Positions 10,232-19,675 of a stretch of DNA of 64,000 nucleotides are shown in pieces (within the stretch, counting starts at the first letter, position 1; the number at the start of each line of letters is the position of its first letter). The translations under genes were made by a program, and so were the position numbers. Under the pieces are notes generated by a model. It worked only from the letters and a program-made list of their open reading frames with translations. It made no database searches and had not been told where the DNA came from. Origin of the DNA: Gymnothorax reevesii (lineage: Eukaryota; Chordata; Actinopteri; Anguilliformes; Muraenidae); the NCBI GenBank assembly GCA_029721435.1, contig CM056573.1:3382001-3446000 (forward strand), read 5' to 3'.

Positions 10232-10762
10232 CTTATTACGCATACAATATTTGACCAATATAACTGTTATAGTTTTTGAGGTAACTTGTCTCGATTGAAA
10301 GTATAATGGACGGACGGACGGAAACTCAATCATTTATCCCCTGCGCCAGTTCGTGGCGGGGACAATAAAGTAAGTGTCTTCAGCTAAAATGGGATACAGC
10401 AGAACGGAGCAGTATGTATTATACACTTACATGTCTCCTCGCAGGAGAAACACGATTCATATGAGCTCAGGTCGCAGCTACATGCAAAGATGTACATACA
10501 ACATACAACTAAATTAACATCTCAATTTTAAAAAAAACTCTGGTAACTTTCCAGTAAAGTCAGAATGCGCAGTCGGGTGACAATCTGAGGAAAGCAGTGC
10601 TGTAGTGGTCCCTGGAGAAGTGGGTATACTCTATTTATGTAGATGGGTAGATGACTAAAGCCTCTTTCACACTGGATGCGAAGCGAATTTTTCGCACGAC
10701 AATTACATTCAAAGTCAATGCAAAGACGCGATCTCGTCTTTGCATTATCTGATCTCGTCTAA
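10232..10762. other. Spacer with repeat debris
   Basis: Contains a GGACGGACGGACGGAA run near 10310 of a kind found again near 56892. Near 10660-10750 a stretch beginning CCTCTTTCACACTGG resembles the end of a non-autonomous DNA transposon. No coding sequence. Confidence 0.4.
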
Positions 10763-10766
10763 GTAC

Positions 10767-11130
10767 TGTAGCGACCCTGTATTAATGTAAATCTTCTTCG
10801 TTCAGTGTTTTATCCTGTTTTATGATGTTCTGCACTTGTTGGCCATCTATTTTGCATGCTGCGTGAGTTGGGGCGTGCCTATGTTCAGAGAGAGGGGGCT
10901 GGGAGGCGGGTGGAGGGAAAATGACCGGAAGCCTGTTGAGGTGAATAGAGAGCGAGGCTGTGTCGAGCATGTTAGGAGACAGCTGAGAGAAAATCTGACG
11001 GAAAACATTTTATTATCTGTGTCAGTTGCAATCGACCAAAGGCCATTTTTCTGTGCTCGTTTTGTAATAAAGAGACGGTCTGCAGCCAACTGTCCGTTGA
11101 TCCTTTTTACACGTCCTTGCGGACGCTACA
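10767..11130 (+). repeat. 5' LTR of canonical gypsy element
   Basis: Begins TGTAGCGACCC and ends GGACGCTACA. It repeats at 16030-16393. AATAAA at 11066-11071 is the polyadenylation signal, about 60 bp before the LTR end. Confidence 0.95.
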
Positions 11131-11132
11131 AT

Positions 11133-11146
11133 TGGTGTCAGAAGTG
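11133..11146 (+). other. Primer binding site, tRNA-Leu type
   Basis: TGGTGTCAGAAGTG, two bases after the LTR, is complementary to the 3' terminus (including CCA) of a vertebrate tRNA-Leu with a CACTTCTGACA acceptor end. Confidence 0.75.
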
Positions 11147-11224
11147 AAAACCGGAGCTATCTTCGCTAGCCTCCAGTGGCCGCAACTAGTTCGAGTTTGG
11201 TTAGTTTTGCAACCTGCAGACGGA

Positions 11225-12247
11225 ATGGCAGCGCAGCGAGACAGGTCCGGAGCTCGCCCGAAAATCAAAGAGGAGGCGAAGGGAGGTGGTTATGCATTTA
11301 CTCCAGAATATGAGTCTGAGTTTGACCGCGTGTCGGAGCACAAGGCTCGCTTAAAAGAGACGGCCAGGGGACTGGCTGCTGGTGCGGGATTCGGCTCGCT
11401 ACGGGAGGACCGACGCTACCCCGCCCCTTCAGACGCGGTGACACCATCCAGGAGTGACGCCGAATGTAAACAGCATGGCGGCGCCCAGGATAACCGGCTC
11501 CATATAAAAACACCGAAATATTCTGGTAAGGCAGATTGGGAGGCCTTCCATGCCCAATTTGAACTTTTATCACGGGCGGCGGGCTGGTCAGAGGATAATA
11601 AAGCACTGCAGCTGGCTCTGTGCCTTACAGATGATGCGTTGACATGTTTGCTGCTGCTTAGCCCAGCTGAAAGAGATGACTATGGGGCTTTAGTTGGGGC
11701 TTTACAGCGGCGTTTTGGTCAATGTAACCAGCCTGGTGTCCTGCGATCAGAGCTGTCGAACAGACGCAGGCGACCCGGGGAGCCGCTCCGTGTGCTGGCC
11801 AATGAGATCGAGACCCTAGCTAGGAGAGCGTACGCCCAAATGCCCACCGAAGTGCAGGGTGAGCTAGCTAGGGACCAGTTCATCCAGGCCATTACCCCCA
11901 GAGAGCTGCGCATCCAGACGCAGCTGGCACACCCCCGCTCCCTACAAGAGGCGCTGGAGCTGGCCTTGGAGAGGGAGATAGTAGGAGCTGGGACTGCGGA
12001 GAGCAGCCGTGACAGTGACAGCCCTATTGTTAGAACAATGGTGGTTGAAAGCCAGGGCCAAGAGAAGCCCGCATGGGCCGCTGAGTTGACAGAGTTAATC
12101 CGCACTGTGTCGCTGCAGTCACCATGCAGTGACACACGTCCTCCCCGAAGTCCCTTTGTGTGTTGGGAGTGTGGCCAAGCCGGTCATATTCGCCGGCAGT
12201 GCCCCAAGTTTGCTGGCAACCAGGGAAATGCCCCGGGGTCTGTGTAG
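11225..12247 (+). CDS. Gag of canonical gypsy element
   Basis: A 340-residue Gag starting at ATG 11225 (MAAQRDRSGARP), 92 bp after the 5' LTR and clear of the primer site. It has a basic N-terminus, a central capsid-like helical region (TPKYSGKADWEAFHAQFELL onward to about residue 260) and one zinc knuckle, CWECGQAGHIRRQC, at residues 313-326. The ORF ends at TAG 12245-12247, 16 nt after the slippery site at 12223-12229. Gag is therefore the main product, and a fraction of ribosomes should continue into Pol. No internal stop or frameshift is visible. Confidence 0.9.
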   Translation: MAAQRDRSGARPKIKEEAKGGGYAFTPEYESEFDRVSEHKARLKETARGLAAGAGFGSLREDRRYPAPSDAVTPSRSDAECKQHGGAQDNRLHIKTPKYSGKADWEAFHAQFELLSRAAGWSEDNKALQLALCLTDDALTCLLLLSPAERDDYGALVGALQRRFGQCNQPGVLRSELSNRRRRPGEPLRVLANEIETLARRAYAQMPTEVQGELARDQFIQAITPRELRIQTQLAHPRSLQEALELALEREIVGAGTAESSRDSDSPIVRTMVVESQGQEKPAWAAELTELIRTVSLQSPCSDTRPPRSPFVCWECGQAGHIRRQCPKFAGNQGNAPGSV

Positions 12248-12280
12248 ACGGGACGACACAGACCCCTACCCCTGTGTCCC
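12223..12280 (+). promoter_or_regulatory. -1 ribosomal frameshift signal: slippery site plus potential H-type pseudoknot
   Basis: The heptamer GGGAAAT (12223-12229) lies in the gag frame as CAG GGA AAT, which fits X XXY YYZ exactly. After a 5-nt spacer comes a perfect 11-bp stem: GGGGTCTGTGT (12235-12245) with ACACAGACCCC (12256-12266). Within the 10-nt loop, GGGAC (12250-12254) can pair with GTCCC (12276-12280), giving an H-type pseudoknot with a 9-nt loop 3. A -1 shift here leads from gag (frame 2) into the protease frame (frame 1), and the gag stop codon lies within the structure. Position, frame and spacing all agree. Frameshifting itself is inferred. Confidence 0.85.
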
Positions 12281-12604
12281 ACAAAGGCTCACCCTCAGCA
12301 CCCGGTACTCACCAGTACAGCCGGGGGAAGGGGGCTCCACTCACCCCAGATGTAGATGACACCGCTGAGTCTGCAAGGGTAGTGGGCTGGACGCATGCTG
12401 GGGATTTTTGCCATGTCTCCATCATCCTGGCGGGGGCCCCATGCACAGCCCTTGTGGACACTGGCTCTACCGCGACACTGATGAGACCTGAAGTTGTTCC
12501 GGCAGGGACTCGAGTCGAGCCCACTACGGTGAAGCTGCGAACAGTAACCGGTGAGCTGGCCTCTATGTGTGGGAGAGGTGTGGTGGCTATTAGAGTGGGG
12601 GGGG
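12229..12604 (+). CDS. Protease region of gypsy Pol, broken by one extra G
   Basis: The -1 frame entered at 12229 encodes a linker and then a retropepsin-type aspartic protease with VDTGSTATLM (catalytic Asp codon at 12457-12459). Retropepsins cut the Gag-Pol precursor. The homology runs up to a run of eight G (12597-12604). After it, the C-terminal protease motif (CILGLDFL) is found in the next frame. Seven G would keep one frame from the slippery site to the end of integrase. The extra G is either a real mutation or a homopolymer error in the assembly. Confidence 0.85.
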
Positions 12605-15600
12605 CTGTCAGTGAACTTTATGGTGTGGGTGGCAGAAGTACAGGACCCCTGTATATTGGGACTGGACTTCTTGCGGTCAGCTCGCTGCGTGCTAGATCTG
12701 GGGAAGAGCACGCTGGCTTTTCCTGGGGGTCCCACAGTTGAAATGGTGCACCCCACACAGGCCCTGAGACCACACCCGCTGATGCTGAGAGTGACAGAGA
12801 CACGCCAGGAGTCAGGGCCCATACTTCCCACGTCAGCTTCCCCCCCTTCTCCTTGGACTCTCATCCCGCACACCCCCACTGATGCACGGCCCCCTACTTT
12901 GAAGCAGCAGCCTGCAGCAGGGGGTGTGGACAGACTGTCAGCAGTGAGAGAAATATGGGAACGCAACTGCAACGACCTGGAACCCTGGCAGCAGGAGGAG
13001 TTGTGGCTGGTGTTGTCTGAGTTTAAGGACATTTTTGCGCTGACTGATGAGGAGGTGGGTCTGACACACCTAGTACAGCATGAAATTGACACTGGGGATG
13101 CTCGGCCCATCAAGACACGCCCTCGTCGTCTTCCCCTGGCGCACCAAGCGGCTGCTGACAGCGCAATAGAGGAGATGCAGAGGGCTGGCATCATTGAGCC
13201 CTCTGACAGCCCTTGGGCTTCGGGGGTTGTGATGGTCAACAAGAAAAAGAGCTCAAAAATGAGGTTCTGTGTGGACTTCAGACCACTTAACAGCGTGACA
13301 AGGAAAGATTCATACCCACTGCCTCGTATCGATGAGTCTTTGGACTTAGTGTCTAGCTCATCCTGGTTTTCTTCGTTGGACCTGCGCAGTGGGTATCGGC
13401 AGGTGCCCCTCAGCCCTGAAGCCAGGCCAAAGACTGCGTTCTGTACAGGCAGAGGGTTGTGGCAGTTCTGTGTCCTCTGCTTTGGCCTGTGTAATGCCCC
13501 AGCTACATTTGAAAGGCTTATGGAGAAGGTGCTGGCTGATGTGCCTCGACAGGAATGTCTAGTTTATTTGGATGATATCCTAGTGCATGGGAGCTCTTTT
13601 CAGGCAGCCTTGAGGTCCCTGAGGCAGGTGCTCCAGAGGATAGCAGCAGCAGGTCTAAAGCTCCACCCCGACAAGTGCCGCTTCTTGCGAAGAGAGTTAG
13701 AGTTCCTTGGGCACAGGGTTGGGGGGGAGGGCATTAGTGCTACAGAGGAGAAGGTGCAAGCAGTGAAGGACTGGCCGACCCCCACCAACCTGCGAGAGCT
13801 GAAGAGCTTCATTGGCCTGGCGTCCTACTACAGGCGGTTCGTGCGTGGCTTCTCTTGCATAGCTGCACCCCTGTTCCATCTGCAGCAGAAGGGCAGTGAT
13901 TTCATCTGGACGCCTGAGTGTGAGCAGGCCTTTTGCTCTCTGAAGAAGGCCTTGACAGATTCTCCTATCCTCACCCCCCCGGACCCCAACCTGCCGTTCG
14001 TTCTGGACACGGACGCCAGTGATGTTGGTATGGGGGCGGTGTTGAGCCAGGTGGGGTCAGATGGAGAGAGAGTTGTGGCTTACTTCAGCAAGACCTTTAA
14101 CAAGGCTGAGCAACGTTATTGTGTGACGCGCAGGGAGCTGCTGGCTATTGTGAAGGCGATAAGCCACTTCAAATACTACCTTTGTGGCGTGCCCTTCACT
14201 GTCCGAACTGACCACTCAGCCCTCCAGTGGTTAATGTCCTTCAAGGAGCCGGAAGGGCAGATTGCACGCTGGCTTGAAGAACTGGCACCATACATCTTCA
14301 CAGTGGTGTACAGGGCTGGGGCTCGCCATGCAAACGCCGACGCCATGTCTCGGCGCCCCTGTGCTCCCTCTGGCTGCGGATACTGTGAAAAGAGAGAGGC
14401 TCGTGAGAGAGAACTCTGTGCAGAGGAGCGGCCAGTCTGCAGAGGGATGCAGGTTGTGAGCCCGGCAGAATGGCGAGTGCATCAGGAAGAAGACGTCGAC
14501 CTACAGCCAGTGATGCGGTGGGTGGAGTCAGGACAGAAGCCACAGTGGAATGAAGTGGCAGGATGCTCGCCTGCCACTAAGGGGCTGTTTGTGAAGTTTG
14601 AGGCTCTACGGGTGAGCGATGGAGTGCTCCAGAGAGCCTGGAAGGAGCCAGCTACAGGGGAGGAGAAGTGGCAGGTGGTGGTCCCCAGGGAACTGAGGGA
14701 GTCTGTGCTAAAGGCCTCGCATGGAACCGTTGGGGCAGGACACTTCGGGGTCTCAAAAACTCTTCGTCGGGTCCGTCAAGGTTTCTACTGGGGCCAGCTC
14801 AGAAGGGACGTTGAGGACTTCTGCCGCCGCTGCGACCTCTGTGCAGCACACAAGGGTCCCCTAGATCAGTCTCACGCCCAGCTCCAGCAGCTGGCAGTGG
14901 GGGCCCCAATGGAGAGAGTGGCGGTGGATGTAATGGGCCCGTTCCCCCGCACAGACAGGGGAAACCGCTATGTTCTGGCCGCTATGGATTATTTTACAAA
15001 ATGGCCAGAGGCGTATGCCTTGCCAGACCAGGAGGCCGAGACTGTTGCAGACGCTTTGGTGGAGGGCATGTTTGCTAGGTTTGGGGCTGCTGAGAATGTT
15101 CACAGTGACCAAGGAAGAAACTTCGAATCACGTGTGTTCGCCGTGATGGCTGAGCGTTTGGGCATGCGTAAAACTCGGACTACACCTTTACATCCGCAGA
15201 GTGATGGACTTGTAGAACGATTCAACAGAACCCTAGCAAAACAACTAGCCATCCTCACTGCAGAGCACCAGCGAGACTGGGACATGCACCTTCCTCTTGT
15301 CCTAATGGCCTACAGATCTGCTGTGCAGGATTCCACCTCCTGCACGCCTGCCTTGCTCATGTTGGGGAGAGAGCTTCGGACACCGGCGGAAATGGCTTTT
15401 GGCAAACCCCCAGACACACCGGCTGTTCCGCCGGGACCAGAGTACGCCAGGAAGCTCCAAGACAGGTTGGAGACAGCTCATGCTTTTGCTCGCGACCAGC
15501 TGCAAAAAGCGGGCATGAGACAAAAGAGGAATTATGATGTGAGGGCGAGGGGGAAGGACTTTAATGCTGGAGATTTGGTGTGGGTGTATAGTCCAAGGAG

Positions 15601-16018
15601 GAAGAGGGGTCGATGCCCTAAGTTGGACTGCCATTGGGTGGGGCCTTGTGTGATACTGGAAAGGATGGGGGAAGTAGTGTACAGAGTGCAGCTACCACCC
15701 AAGGGGAGACGGGTGGCCCTCCACAGGGACAGGTTGGCCCCGTATCGAGGCGACACCCTACCCTCTCAGCATCCTGGATCACCAGCACCCCCACAGAGGA
15801 ACAGTGCAGTCGCACCCACAGATCCACTGACTGTTTGCCCTATCAACTCTCCACATTCTCTCCTTTCCCCAAATGCAGCTTCTGCTGGCCCGCAGGATGA
15901 CAGCATTCTGCAGATGCGACCGCCTGTATCCACTCCCAGTCAAGGTAAAAGGAGGAGGCGGCCCCCGGGCCACCTCAGAGACTTTTTGTGTGATCCCTCG
16001 GGGCGAGGGACTTTGTAA
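12605..16018 (+). CDS. Gypsy Pol: protease end, reverse transcriptase, RNase H, integrase
   Basis: The open stretch begins at GTG 12551, but homology starts after the G run near 12605. Residues are numbered from 12551. Reverse transcriptase, about 160-370, contains FCVDFRPLNSVT, LDLRSGYRQV and the catalytic YLDD at 339-342. RNase H, about 475-600, contains VLDTDASDVGMGAV. The integrase zinc finger (HGTVGAGHFGVSK to CRRCDLC) is at about 724-765. The integrase core has D near 791 (VAVDVMGPF), D near 851 (SDQGRNF) and E near 887 (VERFNR), the last two separated by 35 residues. A GPY/F-type module (HWVGPCVILERMGEVVYRVQ) is near 1027. No chromodomain is seen. The TAA stop overlaps the polypurine tract, 11 bp before the 3' LTR. 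All catalytic residues are present. Confidence 0.92.
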   Translation: MSVNFMVWVAEVQDPCILGLDFLRSARCVLDLGKSTLAFPGGPTVEMVHPTQALRPHPLMLRVTETRQESGPILPTSASPPSPWTLIPHTPTDARPPTLKQQPAAGGVDRLSAVREIWERNCNDLEPWQQEELWLVLSEFKDIFALTDEEVGLTHLVQHEIDTGDARPIKTRPRRLPLAHQAAADSAIEEMQRAGIIEPSDSPWASGVVMVNKKKSSKMRFCVDFRPLNSVTRKDSYPLPRIDESLDLVSSSSWFSSLDLRSGYRQVPLSPEARPKTAFCTGRGLWQFCVLCFGLCNAPATFERLMEKVLADVPRQECLVYLDDILVHGSSFQAALRSLRQVLQRIAAAGLKLHPDKCRFLRRELEFLGHRVGGEGISATEEKVQAVKDWPTPTNLRELKSFIGLASYYRRFVRGFSCIAAPLFHLQQKGSDFIWTPECEQAFCSLKKALTDSPILTPPDPNLPFVLDTDASDVGMGAVLSQVGSDGERVVAYFSKTFNKAEQRYCVTRRELLAIVKAISHFKYYLCGVPFTVRTDHSALQWLMSFKEPEGQIARWLEELAPYIFTVVYRAGARHANADAMSRRPCAPSGCGYCEKREARERELCAEERPVCRGMQVVSPAEWRVHQEEDVDLQPVMRWVESGQKPQWNEVAGCSPATKGLFVKFEALRVSDGVLQRAWKEPATGEEKWQVVVPRELRESVLKASHGTVGAGHFGVSKTLRRVRQGFYWGQLRRDVEDFCRRCDLCAAHKGPLDQSHAQLQQLAVGAPMERVAVDVMGPFPRTDRGNRYVLAAMDYFTKWPEAYALPDQEAETVADALVEGMFARFGAAENVHSDQGRNFESRVFAVMAERLGMRKTRTTPLHPQSDGLVERFNRTLAKQLAILTAEHQRDWDMHLPLVLMAYRSAVQDSTSCTPALLMLGRELRTPAEMAFGKPPDTPAVPPGPEYARKLQDRLETAHAFARDQLQKAGMRQKRNYDVRARGKDFNAGDLVWVYSPRRKRGRCPKLDCHWVGPCVILERMGEVVYRVQLPPKGRRVALHRDRLAPYRGDTLPSQHPGSPAPPQRNSAVAPTDPLTVCPINSPHSLLSPNAASAGPQDDSILQMRPPVSTPSQGKRRRRPPGHLRDFLCDPSGRGTL

Positions 16019-16029
16019 GGGGGGGGCAG
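16017..16029 (+). other. Polypurine tract of canonical gypsy element
   Basis: AAGGGGGGGGCAG directly abuts the 3' LTR and overlaps the pol stop codon. It is the expected plus-strand DNA primer. Confidence 0.8.
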
Positions 16030-16393
16030 TGTAGCGACCCTGTATTAATGTAAATCTTCTTCGTTCAGTGTTTTATCCTGTTTTATGATGTTCTGCACTT
16101 GTTGGCCATCTATTTTGCATGCTGCGTGAGTTGGGGCGTGCCTATGTTCAGAGAGAGGGGGCTGGGAGGCGGGTGGAGGGAAAATGACCGGAAGCCTGTT
16201 GAGGTGAATAGAGAGCGAGGCTGTGTCGAGCATGTTAGGAGACAGCTGAGAGAAAATCTGACGGAAAACATTTTATTATCTGTGTCAGTTGCAACCGACC
16301 AAAGGCCATTTTTCTGTGCTCGTTTTGTAATAAAGAGACGGTCTGCAGCCAACTGTCCGTTGATCCTTTTTACACGTCCTTGCGGACGCTACA
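16030..16393 (+). repeat. 3' LTR of canonical gypsy element
   Basis: A 364-bp repeat identical to 10767-11130 except for one T/C difference. AATAAA is at 16329-16334. Confidence 0.95.
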
Positions 16394-16397
16394 GTAC

Positions 16398-17100
16398 TAT
16401 CTGTATACCAGTAGGCCTATACTCTCCATAACACCACTGGAGGTACAAGAATCGTTATACTTTCATTATAGGCCTACTTCTTTCGAACGCACAGCATGGC
16501 TTTTGGCAGCTCCTCAAGATTATGTTGTCTTTTCATAAGATTTCCAAATACACTCTCAAAAGAGATGTGTTGAAAATAACACGTGCTAATTTTTAACGCA
16601 CCTGTGTGTCTAGTTAAGGACAACACATTTCGTGTTGTTTTCAGCGCAATCAGTGTTGATTTTTTATTTACTTTTTACATATTTTGTGTTGATATCAACA
16701 CAAAATGTGTAATACACGTGATCACAAATTTTTAAAGTTATTTTTCAACACATTCATTCAAAGAGTCTAGGCCTATTCTAATTGTAACAGTAAGCTACAT
16801 GTAATTTCACTTATACCGATAAAATAGTTATGTAAAGCTTGAAATATCACACGAACGATGCACATAATGGATTGTGCGTTAAAATACAAATATGTTGGTA
16901 ATATGTGATAACGAGGAAATGTTAAGCTCTAAATGTCAGCGCATCTGCTCAGGTGCTCGTGACAAGTGAGAGATTGCACTTAAAGGAAAAATAATCATTA
17001 CTGCATCACTTTCATGTAAGGATGCCAGACTTTCATTTATTTAAATGTAGATAGAAAACCTGAGGGGGGAAGAACTGTTTAGCTGCAGCGGTCGTTATCT
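16398..17100. other. Non-coding flank with GTGTTGA/TCAACAC repeats
   Basis: From 16550 to 16755, short words such as GTGTTGA and its complement recur on both strands, consistent with an old MITE. The clearest part is a perfect palindrome at 16681-16706. No coding sequence was recognised. Confidence 0.45.
16681..16706. repeat. 26-bp perfect palindrome
   Basis: Half-site ATTTTGTGTTGAT is followed directly by its exact reverse complement, with no loop. It sits within a cluster of related GTGTTG words and probably belongs to a MITE. Confidence 0.85.
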
Positions 17101-17114
17101 CACTTCAATGGTAA

Positions 17115-17240
17115 TTCGCGGCCATGACTGGTCACCATGGAGATGAGCCCCGCCCGCGGCAATAGGCTGCTGCCGTGGCCTCGCTGAGACAGAGAAACGC
17201 AGCGGCCGCGCATAACAGTGTCCCGGCACACAGAGTGCGA
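17115..17240. promoter_or_regulatory. CpG-rich promoter-like patch with X-box and GC-box motifs
   Basis: CpG content jumps above the AT-rich surroundings. GTCACCATGGAGAT (17131-17144) fits an RFX-type X-box and GCCCCGCCCGC (17147-17157) is a GC box. A 181-codon frame from a GTG (17175-17720) runs through it but has no recognisable domain. It could be the 5' end of an unseen transcript on either strand. Confidence 0.3.
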
Positions 17241-17720
17241 GCTGCTGGAAACTTTCTCCCTCAGTACATCAGTCAAAATCCAGCATTATATGCCTCTCAA
17301 TACCCCGTTTCTCTCCTGCATGCACTCCGCCTGAATCACCTGAGGTTTAATGTGAGGCTGTTACTAACAGAGCGAAGAGAAGCTATTTTGGTACAAGTGA
17401 ATCCCGATGACTTATATGGTGATTTAAGGAAATTATACTTTGTCCCGCAATTTCCGTATTGTACGTTTCAAAATTGCAGGAAGATTCATAGTGAAATGAG
17501 GCCAGTTCTTTTAAACGCCTTACATGAGCATCCCATTTTAGGCAGGAAAATGAAATATACGGCCTGTGTTTCTGTTCAGAGAGGAGATAGGGCTGTGCTA
17601 TTATTTGTAAATTGCCGTGCTCATGCAGGGCGGATTCGCTCATGCGGCATAGTGATATACCCGGCTTCTCGCAAAGAGGATTTAAAAAAAAAAACAAATC
17701 AAAGCTTCTCTCTCAGTTAA

Positions 17721-18605
17721 AAAAAGTTCTTCTGTTTGCCGGAGAGGAATCGCAGAGTATCCATTAAAGACGAATCCATTTTGATTGATAGCCTACACAA
17801 GTTCACCTCATTAATACCACGCCCTAATTTTCACAAATCTGAAGTAATTACGAAAAAATAGGTGAGGCCCAGAGATGAGGCAGAAACTCAAGAAATATGT
17901 AATTAATCACAAAAAATTTTTTTTTTACATTTTTAAAGAGAAATTAAGTGAATTTACCAAAAGTCCCAAAACACAGAAAATGGATTTAATCAATCTCAAT
18001 ACTCGCATAAACTTGCTCTCCATCAAGGTAAGCTGTATTGATGCAACTACATCACCAAATGGTTTGATTTGAAAATGAGAGTCAGATAACAGATGCATCT
18101 CTGAGTGGGAGAAAGTTAGCGAATTTATCCCGCCCACAGAGTCTTTGCCATATAATCTGAAATAAGCGATTTTGGAGTCTTAGGGCAACAGTTTTTGATT
18201 AGAGAGTCGGGAGAAATGAAAAAAAAAAGAAAATGGCGTTTGTCTCAAACGGCTATATCCGGAGAAGGAAGCAGTTTACAGACTTTCTGATGGCATATTC
18301 ATAAAGCATGGGCCAGAATCAGCAGGAAAACTAAAGGTCAGGCCCACACATTTATTCATAAGGAAGTTATGGACCCCGAAATATGCTCCCAAACAGAAAA
18401 ATCATATTGTGGTTGCCAACGATGGGGGCAGCACCCTTCATTAAACGTGGCATAATTCAGAAACTATCAATTTCTTGGGCCAATAACTAAGGATTTAGTA
18501 AGAAAACATTTCAAGGTATTTTTTGTAATTTTTTTCAGCAAAATTGCCTGCAACCCCATGCAACACACAACGTTTGGAAACCCAAGACCCCAACTTCCTG
18601 TCACC
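17721..18605. other. Non-coding, nothing recognised
   Basis: AT-rich with poly(A/T) runs. No supported exon or transposon end. Confidence 0.35.
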
Positions 18606-18772
18606 TTAACCCTTTGAGCGCCGAATACACTTTCAAGGAATTGAAAATGTAGTTATCATGAGCTGCTGAAAATTTTAAACAAGTTGCCACACGATAGGTT
18701 TTCAACAGCATCTGACTTTGATATCTTCCATCATTGGGCAACTACAGTTGCACACGGCGCTGAAAGGGTTAA
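18606..18772. mobile_element. 167-bp MITE with TTAA ends
   Basis: TTAA at 18606-18609 and 18769-18772 flank inverted ends CCCTTTGAGCGCCG and CGGCGCTGAAAGGG, which differ at one position. TTAA target plus CCC termini fit a piggyBac-type non-autonomous element. The interior has no coding capacity. Confidence 0.7.
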
Positions 18773-19289
18773 CACGCAAATACATGAGAATATGAATGCC
18801 TCAAGGACTGGGTACAGGTCACATATGCCCTCTCTGGGCACAATAAAAGCCAGTTTGTTTCCTCCTGAAGAGGAGTCAATTCCTGATGAAATGAACTGAT
18901 CTCAATCATTTGATTCACTGCCTGATAATTCCCTGCTTCAAGCAGAATAGACTGACTCTGCCAAAGAGAGAATCTCAGAGACCTTAAACCTCAGGTAGCC
19001 TTGAGTAAGAGAGAGACCTGTTGAATCCCCACTATTTTGGCACATAGTTATAAAGGCCAAGGTTCTGTGAGATACACCCTCGTGCGCTGCCGTTTCAGCA
19101 GGTTCATACTGTACCTAAGTCACAGATCGTAACACCGGTATGATCTCATGATGGCGCCCGGACTCTCCTGCCTGACCGGAGGTCATGTGTGCCCTAGATA
19201 AACAAAGACACAATGGAATTTTTCTCCACTGACACATCAAGGAAGTTACCACAACATACCCCATCATGGCACATGAAGCTCTCTCCGAG
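18773..19289. other. Non-coding, nothing recognised
   Basis: No supported exon or repeat terminus. Confidence 0.35.
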
Positions 19290-19675
19290 TCTAAAGCCCA
19301 GTTCAGACCAAAGAGAAGAGATGGGTTGAAACTTGCAACTACCTGCGACGCGCCGGTCTGAGACTTTCTGAAACACGCCATTTCACACCGAGGCGACGAG
19401 ATGAGACAGTGTATCGTTTCCATAGCAACGACTCTGTGCTTCCATTGTAACTGCTGGCTTATCAGGCGTATTTTTTTTTTTCCAGCTGATGCATTTGTTG
19501 CCGCGTTTGAAATTAGAGATAATAGCGGTGATGACTTCGGCGCAGCAGCTGCATTTCTGCTATTAACAAAACAGCGAGGACACAAAAAGAACAGGGCGAG
19601 AATTTGGAGCCGTCCTTGGGTGCTTCAACGAAATATCCAGGTCGCTTATGCTGACCTGTGCTGGGAGCTCTGAAC
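19290..19675 (+). mobile_element. Harbinger-type transposon remnant
   Basis: The region starts with AAAGCCCAGTTCAGACCAAA, a word typical of Harbinger/PIF termini in fish. It then gives a plus-strand peptide (19401-19673) ending FLLLTKQRGHKKNRARIWSR followed by PWVLQRN, which resembles the Arg-rich N-terminus of Harbinger transposases (LLRRR...RRWWVRPWL type). The frame stops before any catalytic domain. Decayed fragment. Confidence 0.5.

Larger units (their letters stand above)
10763..16397 (+). mobile_element. Young canonical Ty3/gypsy LTR retrotransposon
   Basis: A full-length element flanked by the 4-bp target duplication GTAC (10763-10766 and 16394-16397). The 364-bp LTRs differ by a single base (T in the left, C in the right copy, within the word GCAAYCGACC). 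Coding order is gag, protease, reverse transcriptase, RNase H, integrase, the usual gypsy order and opposite to the Gmr1-like neighbours. A tRNA-Leu-type primer site, a G-rich polypurine tract and a gag-pol frameshift signal are all in place. The only visible coding lesion is one extra G in a run of eight at 12597-12604. There is no env gene. The near-identical LTRs imply a very recent insertion. Confidence 0.95.

Noticed and set aside
12597..12604. Programmed frameshift at the G8 run
   Set aside because: It would fall inside protease, and a fully functional -1 signal already exists upstream. Removing one G restores a single frame, so a mutation or assembly error is simpler.
12295..13242. 315-codon minus-strand frame across the gypsy protease/RT region
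   Set aside because: Antisense shadow of the pol gene.
4188..16397. Endogenous retrovirus with envelope gene
   Set aside because: In both LTR elements the pol stop is at or near the 3' LTR (within 133 bp for copy A, 11 bp for the canonical element), leaving no room for env.
17175..17720. 181-codon plus-strand frame as a gene
   Set aside because: Begins at GTG, no recognisable domain or splice structure. Kept only as context for the promoter-like patch.
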